Source: Paractinoplanes tereljensis
GTDB lineage: Bacteria; Actinomycetota; Actinomycetes; Mycobacteriales; Micromonosporaceae
Assembly: GCF_016862435.1 (NCBI RefSeq)
Contig: NZ_BOMY01000020.1
Coordinates: forward strand, 143,816 to 207,815
Reading direction: 5' to 3'
DNA length: 64,000 nucleotides
Part shown: one piece after another, positions 1 to 8,429 of the stretch
How the letters are laid out: every line of letters begins with the position of its first letter
Numbering within the stretch: position 1 is the first letter of the stretch
The notes under the pieces: generated by a model
Databases searched by the model: none
What the model saw: the letters and a program-made list of their open reading frames with translations, nothing else
What the model was told of the DNA's origin: nothing
Program-made: the position numbers and the translations under genes

Positions 1-858
1 GCCGCTCACCGGGTCGATGACGATCTCCCGCCGTTCGCCGGCGGCCGCGATGCCCAACGCCGTGCCGGTGCGACCGTCCAGGGTGGTGGTGCGCTCGGTG
101 ATGGTCAGCGTAGGCAGCAACGCCAGTGCTCGATAGAGAGCCGCCCGCAGGTCGGCCGGGAGCAGCCCGCTGCGCAGCGCGTCGGCGACGTAGACCAGCA
201 CCTCCTGGTCGGGGTCCTGGCCGTGCCCGTCGGTCTCCCGGCGCAGCTGGTCGAAGAGCCGGCGCGAATCGCGGGTCAGGCCGTCGACGAACGAGTCCGT
301 GGGCTCCTGCCAGTTGCCGGGGCGGTCGCACGAGTCCACGCCGGGCTGCGGAAAGAAGTCGCCACAGCGGCCGCGCCAGGTTTCCGGTGCCGCAATGCCA
401 TCATCCGGTCCGGGCCGCCCGTCCGGATAGGTTCGCTCACCGGTGTCGGACCGGCGAAGCACCCACTCGCCGGCCGGGTCGGCCGGAACCCACGTTTCGA
501 GGCGCAGGCCGAACCGGTAGGGCGCGGCCGAGCCGTAGGCCATGTTCAGTTCATGTCGGTCGATGTACCGGAACTGGCCGGCCGGCACCAGCGCGTCCGG
601 GTTCGCACTCTGCGCGTCCGCGGCCAGTGACAGCGTGTGCGCCACCTCGACCATCGCGCCCGGCCGGTCCCGTGTCATGACCGCCATGACGACGATGGCG
701 ATCAGGACGGCGACGGCCGCCGCGGCGAGCACTTTCCCCGGCGTACGCCTGCGGGTCTCGGATGGTGAAAGAACGCGGGCCCGAGCCCGCCGCAGCGAGA
801 GTTCGTCCAGCTCAGCTGGCGGGTAAAGGTCCTGGAGGGCTTCGTCGAGGTCGGTCAT
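1..858 (-). CDS. CU044_5270-type membrane protein, 3' end outside window
   Basis: Read on the minus strand, an open frame begins with ATG at 858 (MTDLDEALQDLYPPAE) and runs off the window edge. The N-terminal 45 residues are cytoplasmic and rich in Arg/Ala. One hydrophobic segment follows (KVLAAAAVAVLIAIVVMAVM), then an extracytoplasmic domain. This layout resembles the actinobacterial CU044_5270 family, usually encoded next to a sigma factor and probably acting as its membrane-bound partner. Its ATG overlaps the stop of the sigma-factor remnant (ATGA), so the two form one translationally coupled unit. The partner is damaged, so this gene may be orphaned. Family assignment is by architecture and context only. 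Confidence 0.7.
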   Translation of the reverse strand, partial: MTDLDEALQDLYPPAELDELSLRRARARVLSPSETRRRTPGKVLAAAAVAVLIAIVVMAVMTRDRPGAMVEVAHTLSLAADAQSANPDALVPAGQFRYIDRHELNMAYGSAAPYRFGLRLETWVPADPAGEWVLRRSDTGERTYPDGRPGPDDGIAAPETWRGRCGDFFPQPGVDSCDRPGNWQEPTDSFVDGLTRDSRRLFDQLRRETDGHGQDPDQEVLVYVADALRSGLLPADLRAALYRALALLPTLTITERTTTLDGRTGTALGIAAAGERREIVIDPVSG

Positions 859-1182
859 GACTCGCCTTTCACCGCGGGGAGGGTGGCGCGCAGCGTGCGC
901 CGCACGCGATGCATCCGGGACCGGACGGTCCCTTCCGGAATGCCGAGCGCGGCGCCGATCTCCCGGGCGCCGAACCCGGCCAGGCTGCTGAGCAGCAAGA
1001 CCTCGCGGTCACCATCGGAGAGTGCGGCAATTGCCGCGGCCAGCTGCCCAAGATGGGTACGGGCATCAAGCCGTTCATCGGTACGGGCATGGCCGTCCTC
1101 GATGTCGGCCCGAGCCGACCTGGCGGGCGAGATAGCGCCACAGCCCCGGGGCGTGCTCGTCGAACGCCGCCTCGATCCTCAT
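855..1182 (-). pseudogene. ECF/SigE-like sigma factor remnant, region 2 deleted
   Basis: From ATG at 1182 the first 20 or so residues read as a normal ECF sigma start (MRIEAAFDEHAPGLWRYLAR). That frame then stops being sigma-like. In another frame, from about 1120 down to the TGA at 855-857, there is a complete region 4: LSDGDREVLLLSSLAGFG, then AREIGAALGIPEGTVRSRMH and RVRRTLRATL. Almost all of regions 2.1-2.4 (core binding and -10 recognition), normally 70 or more residues, is missing at the junction. This is an internal deletion with frame change rather than a single-base error. The product would not be expected to work as a sigma factor. The stop overlaps the start of the neighbouring membrane gene. 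Confidence 0.75.
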
Positions 1183-1236
1183 ACCCTGTCTTGCCAGAAC
1201 CGGCCGCGCGCGTTCACGCCGACCTTGATAGTACGG

Positions 1237-1250
1237 TTGACGATATATAC
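1237..1250 (+). promoter_or_regulatory. AT-rich promoter/operator candidate upstream of padR
   Basis: TTGACGATATATAC is a short AT-rich island in otherwise very GC-rich DNA, 22 nt before the padR-like start. It could be the promoter and the autoregulatory operator, since PadR proteins usually repress their own operon. No clean -35/-10 spacing can be defined by eye. Confidence 0.3.
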
Positions 1251-1272
1251 CGGCCCCGGTAACGTCGGCGGC

Positions 1273-1599
1273 ATGCAAGAGCCCACGTTTCTCATTCTCA
1301 CCGCGCTGGCGGCGGAACCCCTGCACGGCTATGGGGTAATCCTGTCCGTTGCCGCGCTGTCCGGCGGCGACGTCAAGTTGCGGGCCGGCACGCTCTACGG
1401 CGCGCTCGACCGGCTCGCCGAGCAGGGGCACATCGAGGTCGACCGGGAGGAAGCGGTCGACGGGCGGCTGCGCCGTTACTACCGGCTCACCGACAGCGGC
1501 GCGGGGGCGCTGTCGGCCGAGGTCGAGCGGTTGCGGCGCAACGCGTCGGCGGCCGAGACGCAGCTGCGGCGCCGGCCGTCGTTCGGCGGTGCCGCGTGA
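1273..1599 (+). CDS. PadR-family transcriptional regulator
   Basis: A 108-residue protein starting MQEPTFLILTALAAEPLHGY, the classic PadR winged-helix opening. The GTLYGALDRLAEQGHIE recognition-helix/wing segment (about residues 36-52) and a DGRLRRYYRLTDSG wing follow. Length is normal for the short PadR-s class. The ATG at 1273 was chosen because the homologous domain begins there; upstream codons in frame have no domain. The stop overlaps the GTG of the next gene (GTGA), so regulator and membrane protein are co-translated. PadR proteins are usually ligand-responsive repressors of a linked transporter or membrane gene, which fits this pair. The inducer is unknown. Confidence 0.9.
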   Translation: MQEPTFLILTALAAEPLHGYGVILSVAALSGGDVKLRAGTLYGALDRLAEQGHIEVDREEAVDGRLRRYYRLTDSGAGALSAEVERLRRNASAAETQLRRRPSFGGAA

Positions 1600-2645
1600 C
1601 GCTGGAAAATCAGTACCGCCGGCTGCTGCTGGCCTACCCGGGTCGCTATCGCCGGGCGCACGGCTCCGAGATCGTCACCACGCTGCTGGAGATGTCCGGC
1701 GACGGCCAGACCCGGCCCAGCCGGTCGGACGCCTGGCACCTGTTCGTCAGCGGATTGCGCCAGCGTTTCCGGCTGCCCGCGCGGCCCCTGGTCTGGGTCG
1801 CGGCGGCGCTGATCGTGGTGATCGGCGGCGGTTTCGGATCGGCGGCCGCCTCGTGGGCGGCCGAGCAGACGTTCGCGTCGCTGCCCGATGACACCACCCT
1901 GATGGCGCTGACCCACCAGGCGGCCGGCGGCGGCGACGAATACGGGTCGACCAGCTCGTCGTCGCCGTGGTGGACACCGTATGTCTCGGGCGTCGTCGAC
2001 CGGCCCGGGTGGACACCCGAGCCCGCCCGGCAGACCCTCGCCGCCGACGGGTGGCAGGTCGGTGCGATCCGCGACCTCGGCGGAGCCTCCTACGACGCCG
2101 ACCCGGTGACCGGCGCGATGGTCCAGGTCCCGATGCGCGGCACCCAGTTCGACGCCGTCCGGGACGGACGGCTGATGCGGGTCACCGGCTACGTCACGGC
2201 CGATCGCGGCACCATCTCGGTGATGGTGTCGCCGGCCGATACCGGGACGATGCGACCGCTGACCCTGGCCGGGGTGCTGCTCGGGCTGATCGGCGGCTGG
2301 CTGCTGGCCGCAGCCGGGGCGTACCGCCTGCTCGGGCAGCCCGGCCCGGTCCGGCGGCGCGTCGCCGCCGTCCTGTCCGCGCTGGCCATCGCCGCGCTGG
2401 TGGTTCCGGCCTTCGCGTTCTACATCAACCTGATGCGGGTGCTGGCGGCGTCCGGCGACCTCGTCAACACGGTGCACAGCGCGCTCAACCGCTCGCCGTA
2501 CTGGAGTTACAGCACACCCTGGATGCTGCTGCAACTGACCATCGGGGGTGCGGTGCTGGCCGTCGCGGCCTGGCTGGTCACCGGCCGGCGCGACCCGGTC
2601 AGCGGGCTATATATCCGCCGTCGACGTAGAGCTCCGAGCCGGTGA
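1596..2645 (+). CDS. Membrane protein with permease-prefix-like N-terminus
   Basis: A 349-residue protein with a GTG start that overlaps the padR stop. The N-terminus (ENQYRRLLLAYPGRYRRAHG, then SEIVTTLLEM) resembles the permease-prefix module often encoded beside PadR regulators. Four hydrophobic segments follow: PLVWVAAALIVVIGGGFG (about residue 65), LAGVLLGLIGGWLLAAAG (about 225), VLSALAIAALVVPAFAFY (about 255) and LQLTIGGAVLAVAAWLV (about 310). A non-membrane region of about 130 residues lies between the first and second. No catalytic motif is visible. It is probably a membrane component whose expression PadR controls. The last 47 bp overlap the convergent SDR gene. Confidence 0.75.
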   Translation: MTLENQYRRLLLAYPGRYRRAHGSEIVTTLLEMSGDGQTRPSRSDAWHLFVSGLRQRFRLPARPLVWVAAALIVVIGGGFGSAAASWAAEQTFASLPDDTTLMALTHQAAGGGDEYGSTSSSSPWWTPYVSGVVDRPGWTPEPARQTLAADGWQVGAIRDLGGASYDADPVTGAMVQVPMRGTQFDAVRDGRLMRVTGYVTADRGTISVMVSPADTGTMRPLTLAGVLLGLIGGWLLAAAGAYRLLGQPGPVRRRVAAVLSALAIAALVVPAFAFYINLMRVLAASGDLVNTVHSALNRSPYWSYSTPWMLLQLTIGGAVLAVAAWLVTGRRDPVSGLYIRRRRRAPSR

Positions 2646-3336
2646 TGAACGAGGCCTGGTCGCCGGCGAGGAACACGATCGCGTCGGCGACCTCCTCGGA
2701 GCGGCCGAGCCGGCCCAGCGGGGTCACGTCGATCAGCGGGGTGCGGTCGATGTCCCCCATCAGCGGCGTCTCGATGAAGCCCGGGTGCACGCTGTTGACC
2801 CGTACGCCCAAGGGCGCCCACTCCAGCGCGACGTTCTTGGTCAGCGTGCGCACCGCGCCCTTGGCGGCGTGATACGCCGGCGAGGAACCGAAGCCGCCGG
2901 ACGTTCCGAAGATCGAGGACACGTTGACGACCGCGCCCTGACTGGCCTTGAGCAGCGGTGCGGTCGCCTTCATGCCGAGGAAGACGCTGGTCTGGGTGAC
3001 CGCGATGACCCGCTCGTAAGTGGCCAGCGGGGTGTCCTCAAGGATCTCCTTGTGGTCGATGCCGGCGTTGTTGACCAGCACGTCGAGCCAGCCGAACTCC
3101 TTCTCGACCAGGGCGACGGCCTCGGCCCAGCCGGCCGGGTCGGAGACGTCGAGGTGCTGGTAGAGCGCCCGCCCGCCATCCTTCTCGATCTCGGCCGCCA
3201 CGTCGATGCCGAGCGCGTCCTGCACGTCGGCCACGATCACCGCCGCACCCGCCCGGGCCAGCCCGAACGCCGTCGCCCGGCCGATGCCGCTGGCCCCACC
3301 CGTCACCAGCGCGGTCTTGCCGTTCAGTGTTGCCAT
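2599..3336 (-). CDS. SDR-family NAD(P)-dependent oxidoreductase
   Basis: A 245-residue classical short-chain dehydrogenase. The TGGASGIG cofactor loop lies at about residues 13-20, VADV after beta-2 suggests NAD preference, NNAG at about 87, and the Ser-Tyr-Lys triad is in VNVSSIFG and YHAAKGAV. The C-terminal DGGYIAR is typical. The ATG at 3336 has a GGAGG-type RBS 9-12 nt upstream, and upstream in-frame codons have no homology. It is divergent from a TetR regulator, with a 9-bp-arm palindrome between the starts, so it is very likely the TetR target. Substrate cannot be told from sequence; 3-ketoacyl/alcohol-type reductases share this pattern. Confidence 0.92.
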   Translation of the reverse strand: MATLNGKTALVTGGASGIGRATAFGLARAGAAVIVADVQDALGIDVAAEIEKDGGRALYQHLDVSDPAGWAEAVALVEKEFGWLDVLVNNAGIDHKEILEDTPLATYERVIAVTQTSVFLGMKATAPLLKASQGAVVNVSSIFGTSGGFGSSPAYHAAKGAVRTLTKNVALEWAPLGVRVNSVHPGFIETPLMGDIDRTPLIDVTPLGRLGRSEEVADAIVFLAGDQASFITGSELYVDGGYIAR

Positions 3337-3361
3337 GACTCCGCCCTCCTCCGATATGCTT

Positions 3362-3382
3362 GACGATACGTCTCGTATCGTC
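3362..3382. promoter_or_regulatory. TetR-type operator palindrome
   Basis: A perfect inverted repeat, GACGATACG and CGTATCGTC separated by TCT, lies in the 74-bp divergent gap between the SDR and tetR starts. Size and symmetry are typical of a TetR-family dimer site. It probably controls both genes. Confidence 0.8.
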
Positions 3383-3410
3383 TTTCGCCCAGCCAACCTG
3401 AGGAGTTCTG

Positions 3411-3908
3411 GTGGCCCGTCCGCGCACCGGCCCGAAACGCGACCCGGAGGCCCACCGTGCCGTCCTGGCCGCCACCGAGGAGTTGCTCGGCGAGATCGGC
3501 TACCACCGGGTCACCATGGAACGCATCGCCGAGCGTTCCGGCGTCGGCAAGATGACCCTGTACCGCTGGTGGCCCAACAAGGCCGCGGTGATCACCGACG
3601 CGGTCCGCGAACACCTGGCCCCGGACCCGGCGATCTCACCCGGCGACCCGATCGCGCAGCTCACGGCCCTGGTCGGCACGCTCACCCGGTACGGCGACGC
3701 GAGCGTGGTGGCCGCGGCGATGAGCTCCCGCGGCGAGGCCGGTCGGGCCGACCTGGCCGGCATCCTGCAGCCCTGGGAGTCGAACCTGATCGCGGCCCTG
3801 GACGGCGACGAGGTCACCGCGCAGGCGTGGCTGGGTTACGTGGTCTACCGCATCGTCTTCCGCCAGGAGGAGGTCACCGCGGCGGATCTGGCGAAACTGG
3901 TCGGCTGA
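3411..3908 (+). CDS. TetR-family transcriptional repressor
   Basis: A 165-residue regulator with a GTG start preceded by GAGGAG. The N-terminal TetR DNA-binding domain is clear: AVLAATEELLGEIGYHRVTM, then ERIAERSGVGKMTLYRWWPN and KAAVITDAV. The C-terminal ligand domain is short (about 110 residues), so the protein is at the small end for the family. It is divergent to the SDR and probably represses both through the palindrome at 3362-3382. The 3' end overlaps the convergent giant TIR gene by 35 bp, which supports both stop positions. Confidence 0.93.
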   Translation: MARPRTGPKRDPEAHRAVLAATEELLGEIGYHRVTMERIAERSGVGKMTLYRWWPNKAAVITDAVREHLAPDPAISPGDPIAQLTALVGTLTRYGDASVVAAAMSSRGEAGRADLAGILQPWESNLIAALDGDEVTAQAWLGYVVYRIVFRQEEVTAADLAKLVG

Positions 3909-6900
3909 CTACCGCCTCGAACAAACTCCGGAGCACCTCCGGCGCGCTGCTACTCAGCCGGTCCAGCGGCAGGTCCTCCAGGAACGTCTCGCACAACGCC
4001 GTGGCGATCAACCGCCGGGCTCGGTCCGGGTGGCTCGCGGCGACGCCGAACAGCGCGTACGCCCGGAATTGGGGTCTCCCGATGGACAGCGCGAGCCGCC
4101 CGGCGCGATGGTGATCGCCGGCCCGGGCGAGGCCTTCGGCCAGCCGGCTCAGCACGTTGGCCTGGTCGTCCGGGTCGCGAATGTCCCGCGCGGCACGTTC
4201 GGCTCGGCCGAGGTCGCCCACCTCAACGAAGGTCAGCGCGATCCGGAAGGTGACCTGGGCCAGCAGGGGCGAAGGCGGCATGGTGCGGAGTACCTCCTCG
4301 GCGCGGGCGCCCTGGTTTGCCCCGGCGAACGCGATGGCCAGGTCGCCGAGCACCTTGAGCCCGCTCTCCGACGAGCCGATCACATGGGCCGGGCGACCGG
4401 CCCGGCGGGCGAACTGCTCGGCGTCGTCGTGGTCACCGGCCTCGATGAGAGCGGCCACGATGCCGGCGATCGCTCTCTCCCGGTAGTTCTGGTCCCGGAT
4501 GACCCGGACCAGCCGCTCGGCGCCCGGACTGTCGCCGATCCGCGCGAGCGCCCCCGCGAGCACGGTCAGCGCTCGCGCCCGGTCGCCCGCGTCGGCGATC
4601 GTGCGGGCCAGCATTCCGGCCTGGTCGACCGTCCGGCGGACCCGGTCCGGATCACCCGCCCGCGCGACGGCGACCGCGAGTCCGGCCAGCGCCTGCACGC
4701 CCTCCGATCGGCCGGGCGCCTCGTTCGCGATCCGTTCGGCCCGATCGAGCTCACCTGCCTCCAGGAGCGCCTCGGCCAGACCCTGCAGCACGCGTGACCG
4801 GGCGGCCGGGCCGAGGATTCCGGCCAGCCGCTCGGCCCGGTCGAGTTCGCCGGCCCGGACGAAGACCCGCGCAAGGTTGGTCGCCGACGCCACGTCGACG
4901 TCCCTGTCGCGCAGGCCGGTGGCCAGCCGCTCGGCCCGGTCATGGTCCCCGGCCCGGGCCAGGACCACCGCCAGCACCAGCAACGCCCGCCCCTGGTGGT
5001 ACGGGTCGGTGATGGTGCGGGCCAGCCGTTCGGCGCGGTCCCCGTCGCCGGTCTGCGCGATGATCATCGCAACATCGCTCAGCGCCGGCGCCCGGTCCTC
5101 CCCGGTGAGACCGCCCGCGAGTTGTTCGGCCCGGTCGACGTCGCCGGCAACGGCCAGGGCGTTCGCCAGTCCCCGCACCACCCGGTCCGCGGGGTACGAC
5201 CTGGTGGTGCCACGAGCGAGCCGTTCGGCCTCGGCCGCCATCCGGCGAGCCGTCCGGTCACCGTCGATGCCGAGCAGGGCGTGTGCGAGTCCGCTCAGCG
5301 CCTCGGCCTGGTCGCCGGGGTCCCCGACGATCCGGGCCAGCCGCTCGGCCCGTTCGTATTCACCGGCGACCGTGCAGGCTTGGGCGGCACCGCGCAGCGC
5401 AGCCGCCCGGTGATGCCGATCGGGAATGCCGGTCGCGAGTTGCTCGGCCCGGTCCCATTCGCCGGCCCGGGCCATCGCCACCGCGAGATCCTCCAGCACC
5501 GGCGCCGCGTCGGGCGGGTCGATGCTCAAGGCGAGCCGTTCGGCGCGGTCGAAATCGCCGGCCCGGGTGAGCGCCGCCGCGATGCCGCTCAGCTCGCGTC
5601 CCTCATGATTCCGCATGGTGCGGGCCAGCCGCTCGGCCCGGTCGTAGTCACCGGCCTCGGTGCAGACCGTGACCACCTCGCTCAGCGCCTGCATCTGGTC
5701 GTAGGGCGCGGCGATCGACCGGGCGATCGCGATGGCCCGGTCGTAGTCCCCGATCCGGGCGACAACGCCGACGATGATGGTCAGCCGGGCCCGGCTGAAC
5801 CGGCCGGCGATCTGCCGGGAATGGCGTTCGGCGTCGTCGGCCGCCGCTCGGGCCCGGTCGGTCTCGCCGGTCCGGGCGAGGACTTCGGCGATCTCGATCT
5901 GCATCCGGACCCGGCTTTCCCGGTGGGCGATGGTGGGCGCGAGCCGGTTCACCTCGCCGGTGAGCCGCCGAGCCCGGCCGAGGTCGCCGATCTCGGCGGA
6001 CACTCCCGCCAGCCGGGTCAGTGCCATCACATGCAGGTAGGGATCGGTGATGGACCGGGCGATCTGTTCGGCGCGATCACCGGCACCCGCTTCGGCCAGC
6101 GCCTTGGCCACGCCGCCGAGAGCCTTCGCCTGCTGGTACGAACCGCTGATGGTGCGGGCGATCCGCTCCGCCCGATCGTGGTGGTCCGCGAGGGCATCCA
6201 CGAGGTCGGTCAGGACTCCGGTCCGATCGCTCGGATCGCTCACCCCGTACGCGAACTCCTCAGCGCCGTCGCGATCGCCCGCCCGGGCGAGGGCGACCGC
6301 CAGGCCGCTCAAGGCCCGCTGATGGCGATGCGGCTCGACGTCGGCACCGACCACCCGCGCGGCGTGCGCGGCCAGCCGCCGGGCCCGGTCGTGGTGCCCG
6401 AGCCGGGCGAACTCCTCGGTGAGGCCGGCCAGTACCGCCGCGTCGTCCTCCACATCAGTGACCGCGTAGGCAACCTGCTCGGCGTCCCCCGCCACCCGCT
6501 CGGCGTCCCCGACCTCGGCCAGGGCCGCCGCGAGCCGGATCAGGGCCAGTGCCCGGGCCGCCGGCTCGGTGATCGCCCGGGCCAGTTGTTCGGCCCGGTC
6601 GGCCTGGCCGAGGCGGGCCCAGACGGCGGGCAGGCCGGGCGGGATCTCGCTGTTCCGGCTCGCGAGGCGGCCGCGGTGGAATGCCAGCCGGGCCAGTGCC
6701 GCGAGGTCGGGCGCGGGCGCGGCCAGGATCAGGTTCTGCGCCTTGGTGATCTCCACCAGGGCCGCGGTGTCCCCGCCGGACAGGTCGAGCATGCGGTCAT
6801 GCCGGACCAGGTCGGTCACGCAGCCGACCGCCCGCGTGAGGTCGCCCGAGCCCAGCAGAAGATCGAAGTAGCCGCGCAGCAGGTACTCCGGAGTGTCCGG

Positions 6901-8361
6901 CGGCCAGCCGCTCGCGCGGTAAAGACCGGCCCACTCGTGCAGCCGCTCCCGGTAGCGGCCCAGCTGCACCGGTCCGTACGCGCGAGCCGACTCCTGCTGG
7001 ATCTCCTCATGGCCGAGCACGTACACCGGCGGCTGGGTGCCGGCCGCCCAGCGCCGGTCCCGGCTGGAGAAGCTGCGGCCGGCGACCGTGGCCAGCAGCC
7101 GCTCGATGTCCCAGTCGGTCACCTCGTGCCCGGCCCGCTGGCTCAGCTCGGCCAGGTCCCGGCTGGCCAGGCCGCCGCCGGCCGCGGTGACCAGGCCCAG
7201 CACGTCCCGCTCGACCGCGGTGCCGTCGCGCAGCCGGGACAGGTCGGCGAGCATGTCGGCGTGGATCGTCGCCGCGTGCTCGGAACCGCGCAGCATCCAC
7301 CGGCGCTCGGGGTCGCGCAGCGGGTGCCCGGCCGGCACGTCGGCCGGCACCGGCGGGTCCGGGCGCCCGGCGACCACGACCCGCATCCCGGCCGGCGGTT
7401 TCGCCGGCAGCAGCGCGGCGATGCTCCCGGCGTCCGGGCCGGTGGTGACCCCGCGGTCCTCGTCCAGGCCGTCGACGACGAGCAGCAGCCGCTGCCCGGC
7501 CCCGGCGCAGCGCGCGGCGGCCCGGTCGAGCAGCGACCAGTACAGCCGAGTCTGCGCCGCAGGCGTGAGGTAGGGCGGCACGGTGTGCCCGACCAGGGCC
7601 GCGAGCTGCTCGTTCACGGCTTCGACGTACGCCGCGCGGTCGCTGTTGCCGGCGTAGCGGGCGGTGACGAAGAACGACACGACCTGCACGCCGGCCGGCG
7701 GGTCGAGCACGAAGGTGGACATCAGCGCCGTCTTGCCGGTCCACGGCGCGGCCCGCCAGCACACGTACTCACCGGCGGCCGCGTCCGTGCAGAAAGCCGT
7801 CATCGCCGCGAGTTCGGCTTCGCGGCCGATCAGTTCCGGCGGCGCGATCTGCCGCACCTGCGCCAGGTAGTCCGGCGCGGCGAACACCACCGGCGCGACT
7901 GCGCCACCCGTTCCACCCGGAAAGGCGGGTGCGGTGAGCGGCTTGATGCGTTGTTGCGCCGCCGCGCGCACGGTGTCGAGTAGCACCTGCTGGGCGGTCT
8001 CGTCCGGCATCCCGAACAGGTCGGCGTGCACGATGCCGGCCAGCAACCCGTCCACCACGCAGTCCTCGACCCGGATCGGGATGAGCCGCCCGGCCAGCCC
8101 CTGCGGGTCATGGCGAAACGCGGCCAGCCACTCGGCCTCGCCGAACTCCGAGTCGTTGAGGTAGGCGTCCGAGACGACCGCGATGGTGCGCTCGGCGAAC
8201 CGGGTCCCCTGGTTCATCATCCGCAGCCAGTTCGACCCCGGCACCATGTCCCACGCCTGCAGCAGCACCGAGAAGCCGGCCTCTTCCAACTGCCAGCCGA
8301 TCCACTCGGCCCACACCCGGTCAGCCTGGGTGTAGGACACGAAGAAGTCCCGGCGCTCCAC
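3874..8361 (-). CDS. TIR-domain STAND ATPase with about 24 helical repeats (NLR-like)
   Basis: A giant protein of about 1,495 residues. The TIR domain is at the very N-terminus (RRDFFVSYTQADRVWAEWIG; a SEFGEAEW segment carries the likely NADase glutamate). A STAND-type ATPase follows: GREAEL, a P-loop PWTGKTAL near residue 210, and Walker B LLLVVDGLDED near 300. From about 590 to the C-terminus there are roughly 24 degenerate 33-38-residue TPR-like repeats of the form GDxDRAERLARTIxD...ALxxLAxALAxAG. GTG at 8361 puts the TIR fold at residue 1; the frame stays open to a GTG at 8391 beside the doxX terminator. The architecture parallels bacterial NLR-like anti-phage sensors: the repeats would sense, the ATPase oligomerise and TIR degrade NAD. 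No other defence gene adjoins it. Confidence 0.88.
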   Translation of the reverse strand: MERRDFFVSYTQADRVWAEWIGWQLEEAGFSVLLQAWDMVPGSNWLRMMNQGTRFAERTIAVVSDAYLNDSEFGEAEWLAAFRHDPQGLAGRLIPIRVEDCVVDGLLAGIVHADLFGMPDETAQQVLLDTVRAAAQQRIKPLTAPAFPGGTGGAVAPVVFAAPDYLAQVRQIAPPELIGREAELAAMTAFCTDAAAGEYVCWRAAPWTGKTALMSTFVLDPPAGVQVVSFFVTARYAGNSDRAAYVEAVNEQLAALVGHTVPPYLTPAAQTRLYWSLLDRAAARCAGAGQRLLLVVDGLDEDRGVTTGPDAGSIAALLPAKPPAGMRVVVAGRPDPPVPADVPAGHPLRDPERRWMLRGSEHAATIHADMLADLSRLRDGTAVERDVLGLVTAAGGGLASRDLAELSQRAGHEVTDWDIERLLATVAGRSFSSRDRRWAAGTQPPVYVLGHEEIQQESARAYGPVQLGRYRERLHEWAGLYRASGWPPDTPEYLLRGYFDLLLGSGDLTRAVGCVTDLVRHDRMLDLSGGDTAALVEITKAQNLILAAPAPDLAALARLAFHRGRLASRNSEIPPGLPAVWARLGQADRAEQLARAITEPAARALALIRLAAALAEVGDAERVAGDAEQVAYAVTDVEDDAAVLAGLTEEFARLGHHDRARRLAAHAARVVGADVEPHRHQRALSGLAVALARAGDRDGAEEFAYGVSDPSDRTGVLTDLVDALADHHDRAERIARTISGSYQQAKALGGVAKALAEAGAGDRAEQIARSITDPYLHVMALTRLAGVSAEIGDLGRARRLTGEVNRLAPTIAHRESRVRMQIEIAEVLARTGETDRARAAADDAERHSRQIAGRFSRARLTIIVGVVARIGDYDRAIAIARSIAAPYDQMQALSEVVTVCTEAGDYDRAERLARTMRNHEGRELSGIAAALTRAGDFDRAERLALSIDPPDAAPVLEDLAVAMARAGEWDRAEQLATGIPDRHHRAAALRGAAQACTVAGEYERAERLARIVGDPGDQAEALSGLAHALLGIDGDRTARRMAAEAERLARGTTRSYPADRVVRGLANALAVAGDVDRAEQLAGGLTGEDRAPALSDVAMIIAQTGDGDRAERLARTITDPYHQGRALLVLAVVLARAGDHDRAERLATGLRDRDVDVASATNLARVFVRAGELDRAERLAGILGPAARSRVLQGLAEALLEAGELDRAERIANEAPGRSEGVQALAGLAVAVARAGDPDRVRRTVDQAGMLARTIADAGDRARALTVLAGALARIGDSPGAERLVRVIRDQNYRERAIAGIVAALIEAGDHDDAEQFARRAGRPAHVIGSSESGLKVLGDLAIAFAGANQGARAEEVLRTMPPSPLLAQVTFRIALTFVEVGDLGRAERAARDIRDPDDQANVLSRLAEGLARAGDHHRAGRLALSIGRPQFRAYALFGVAASHPDRARRLIATALCETFLEDLPLDRLSSSAPEVLRSLFEAVVSRPVSPDPPR

Positions 8362-8394
8362 AGTCGATAGCGTCTCACCGCGGGCGAACACAGC

Positions 8395-8418
8395 GAAGCC
8401 GCCCCGGAGGGCGGCTTC
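8395..8418 (-). terminator. Terminator hairpin after doxX copy 1
   Basis: Perfect 10-bp arms GAAGCCGCCC and GGGCGGCTTC around a CGGA (+ strand) tetraloop, 11 nt beyond the doxX stop. An equivalent hairpin follows doxX copy 2 at 21550-21573, so it was part of the duplicated unit. There is no clear T-tract. Confidence 0.75.
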
Positions 8419-8429
8419 GGATATTCAGT

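Noticed and set aside
4942..7983. 1,013-residue frame on the plus strand opposite the TIR-STAND gene
   Set aside because: High-GC shadow frame. The minus strand has clear TIR, P-loop and repeat motifs; the plus frame is Gly/Pro/Arg-rich with no domain.
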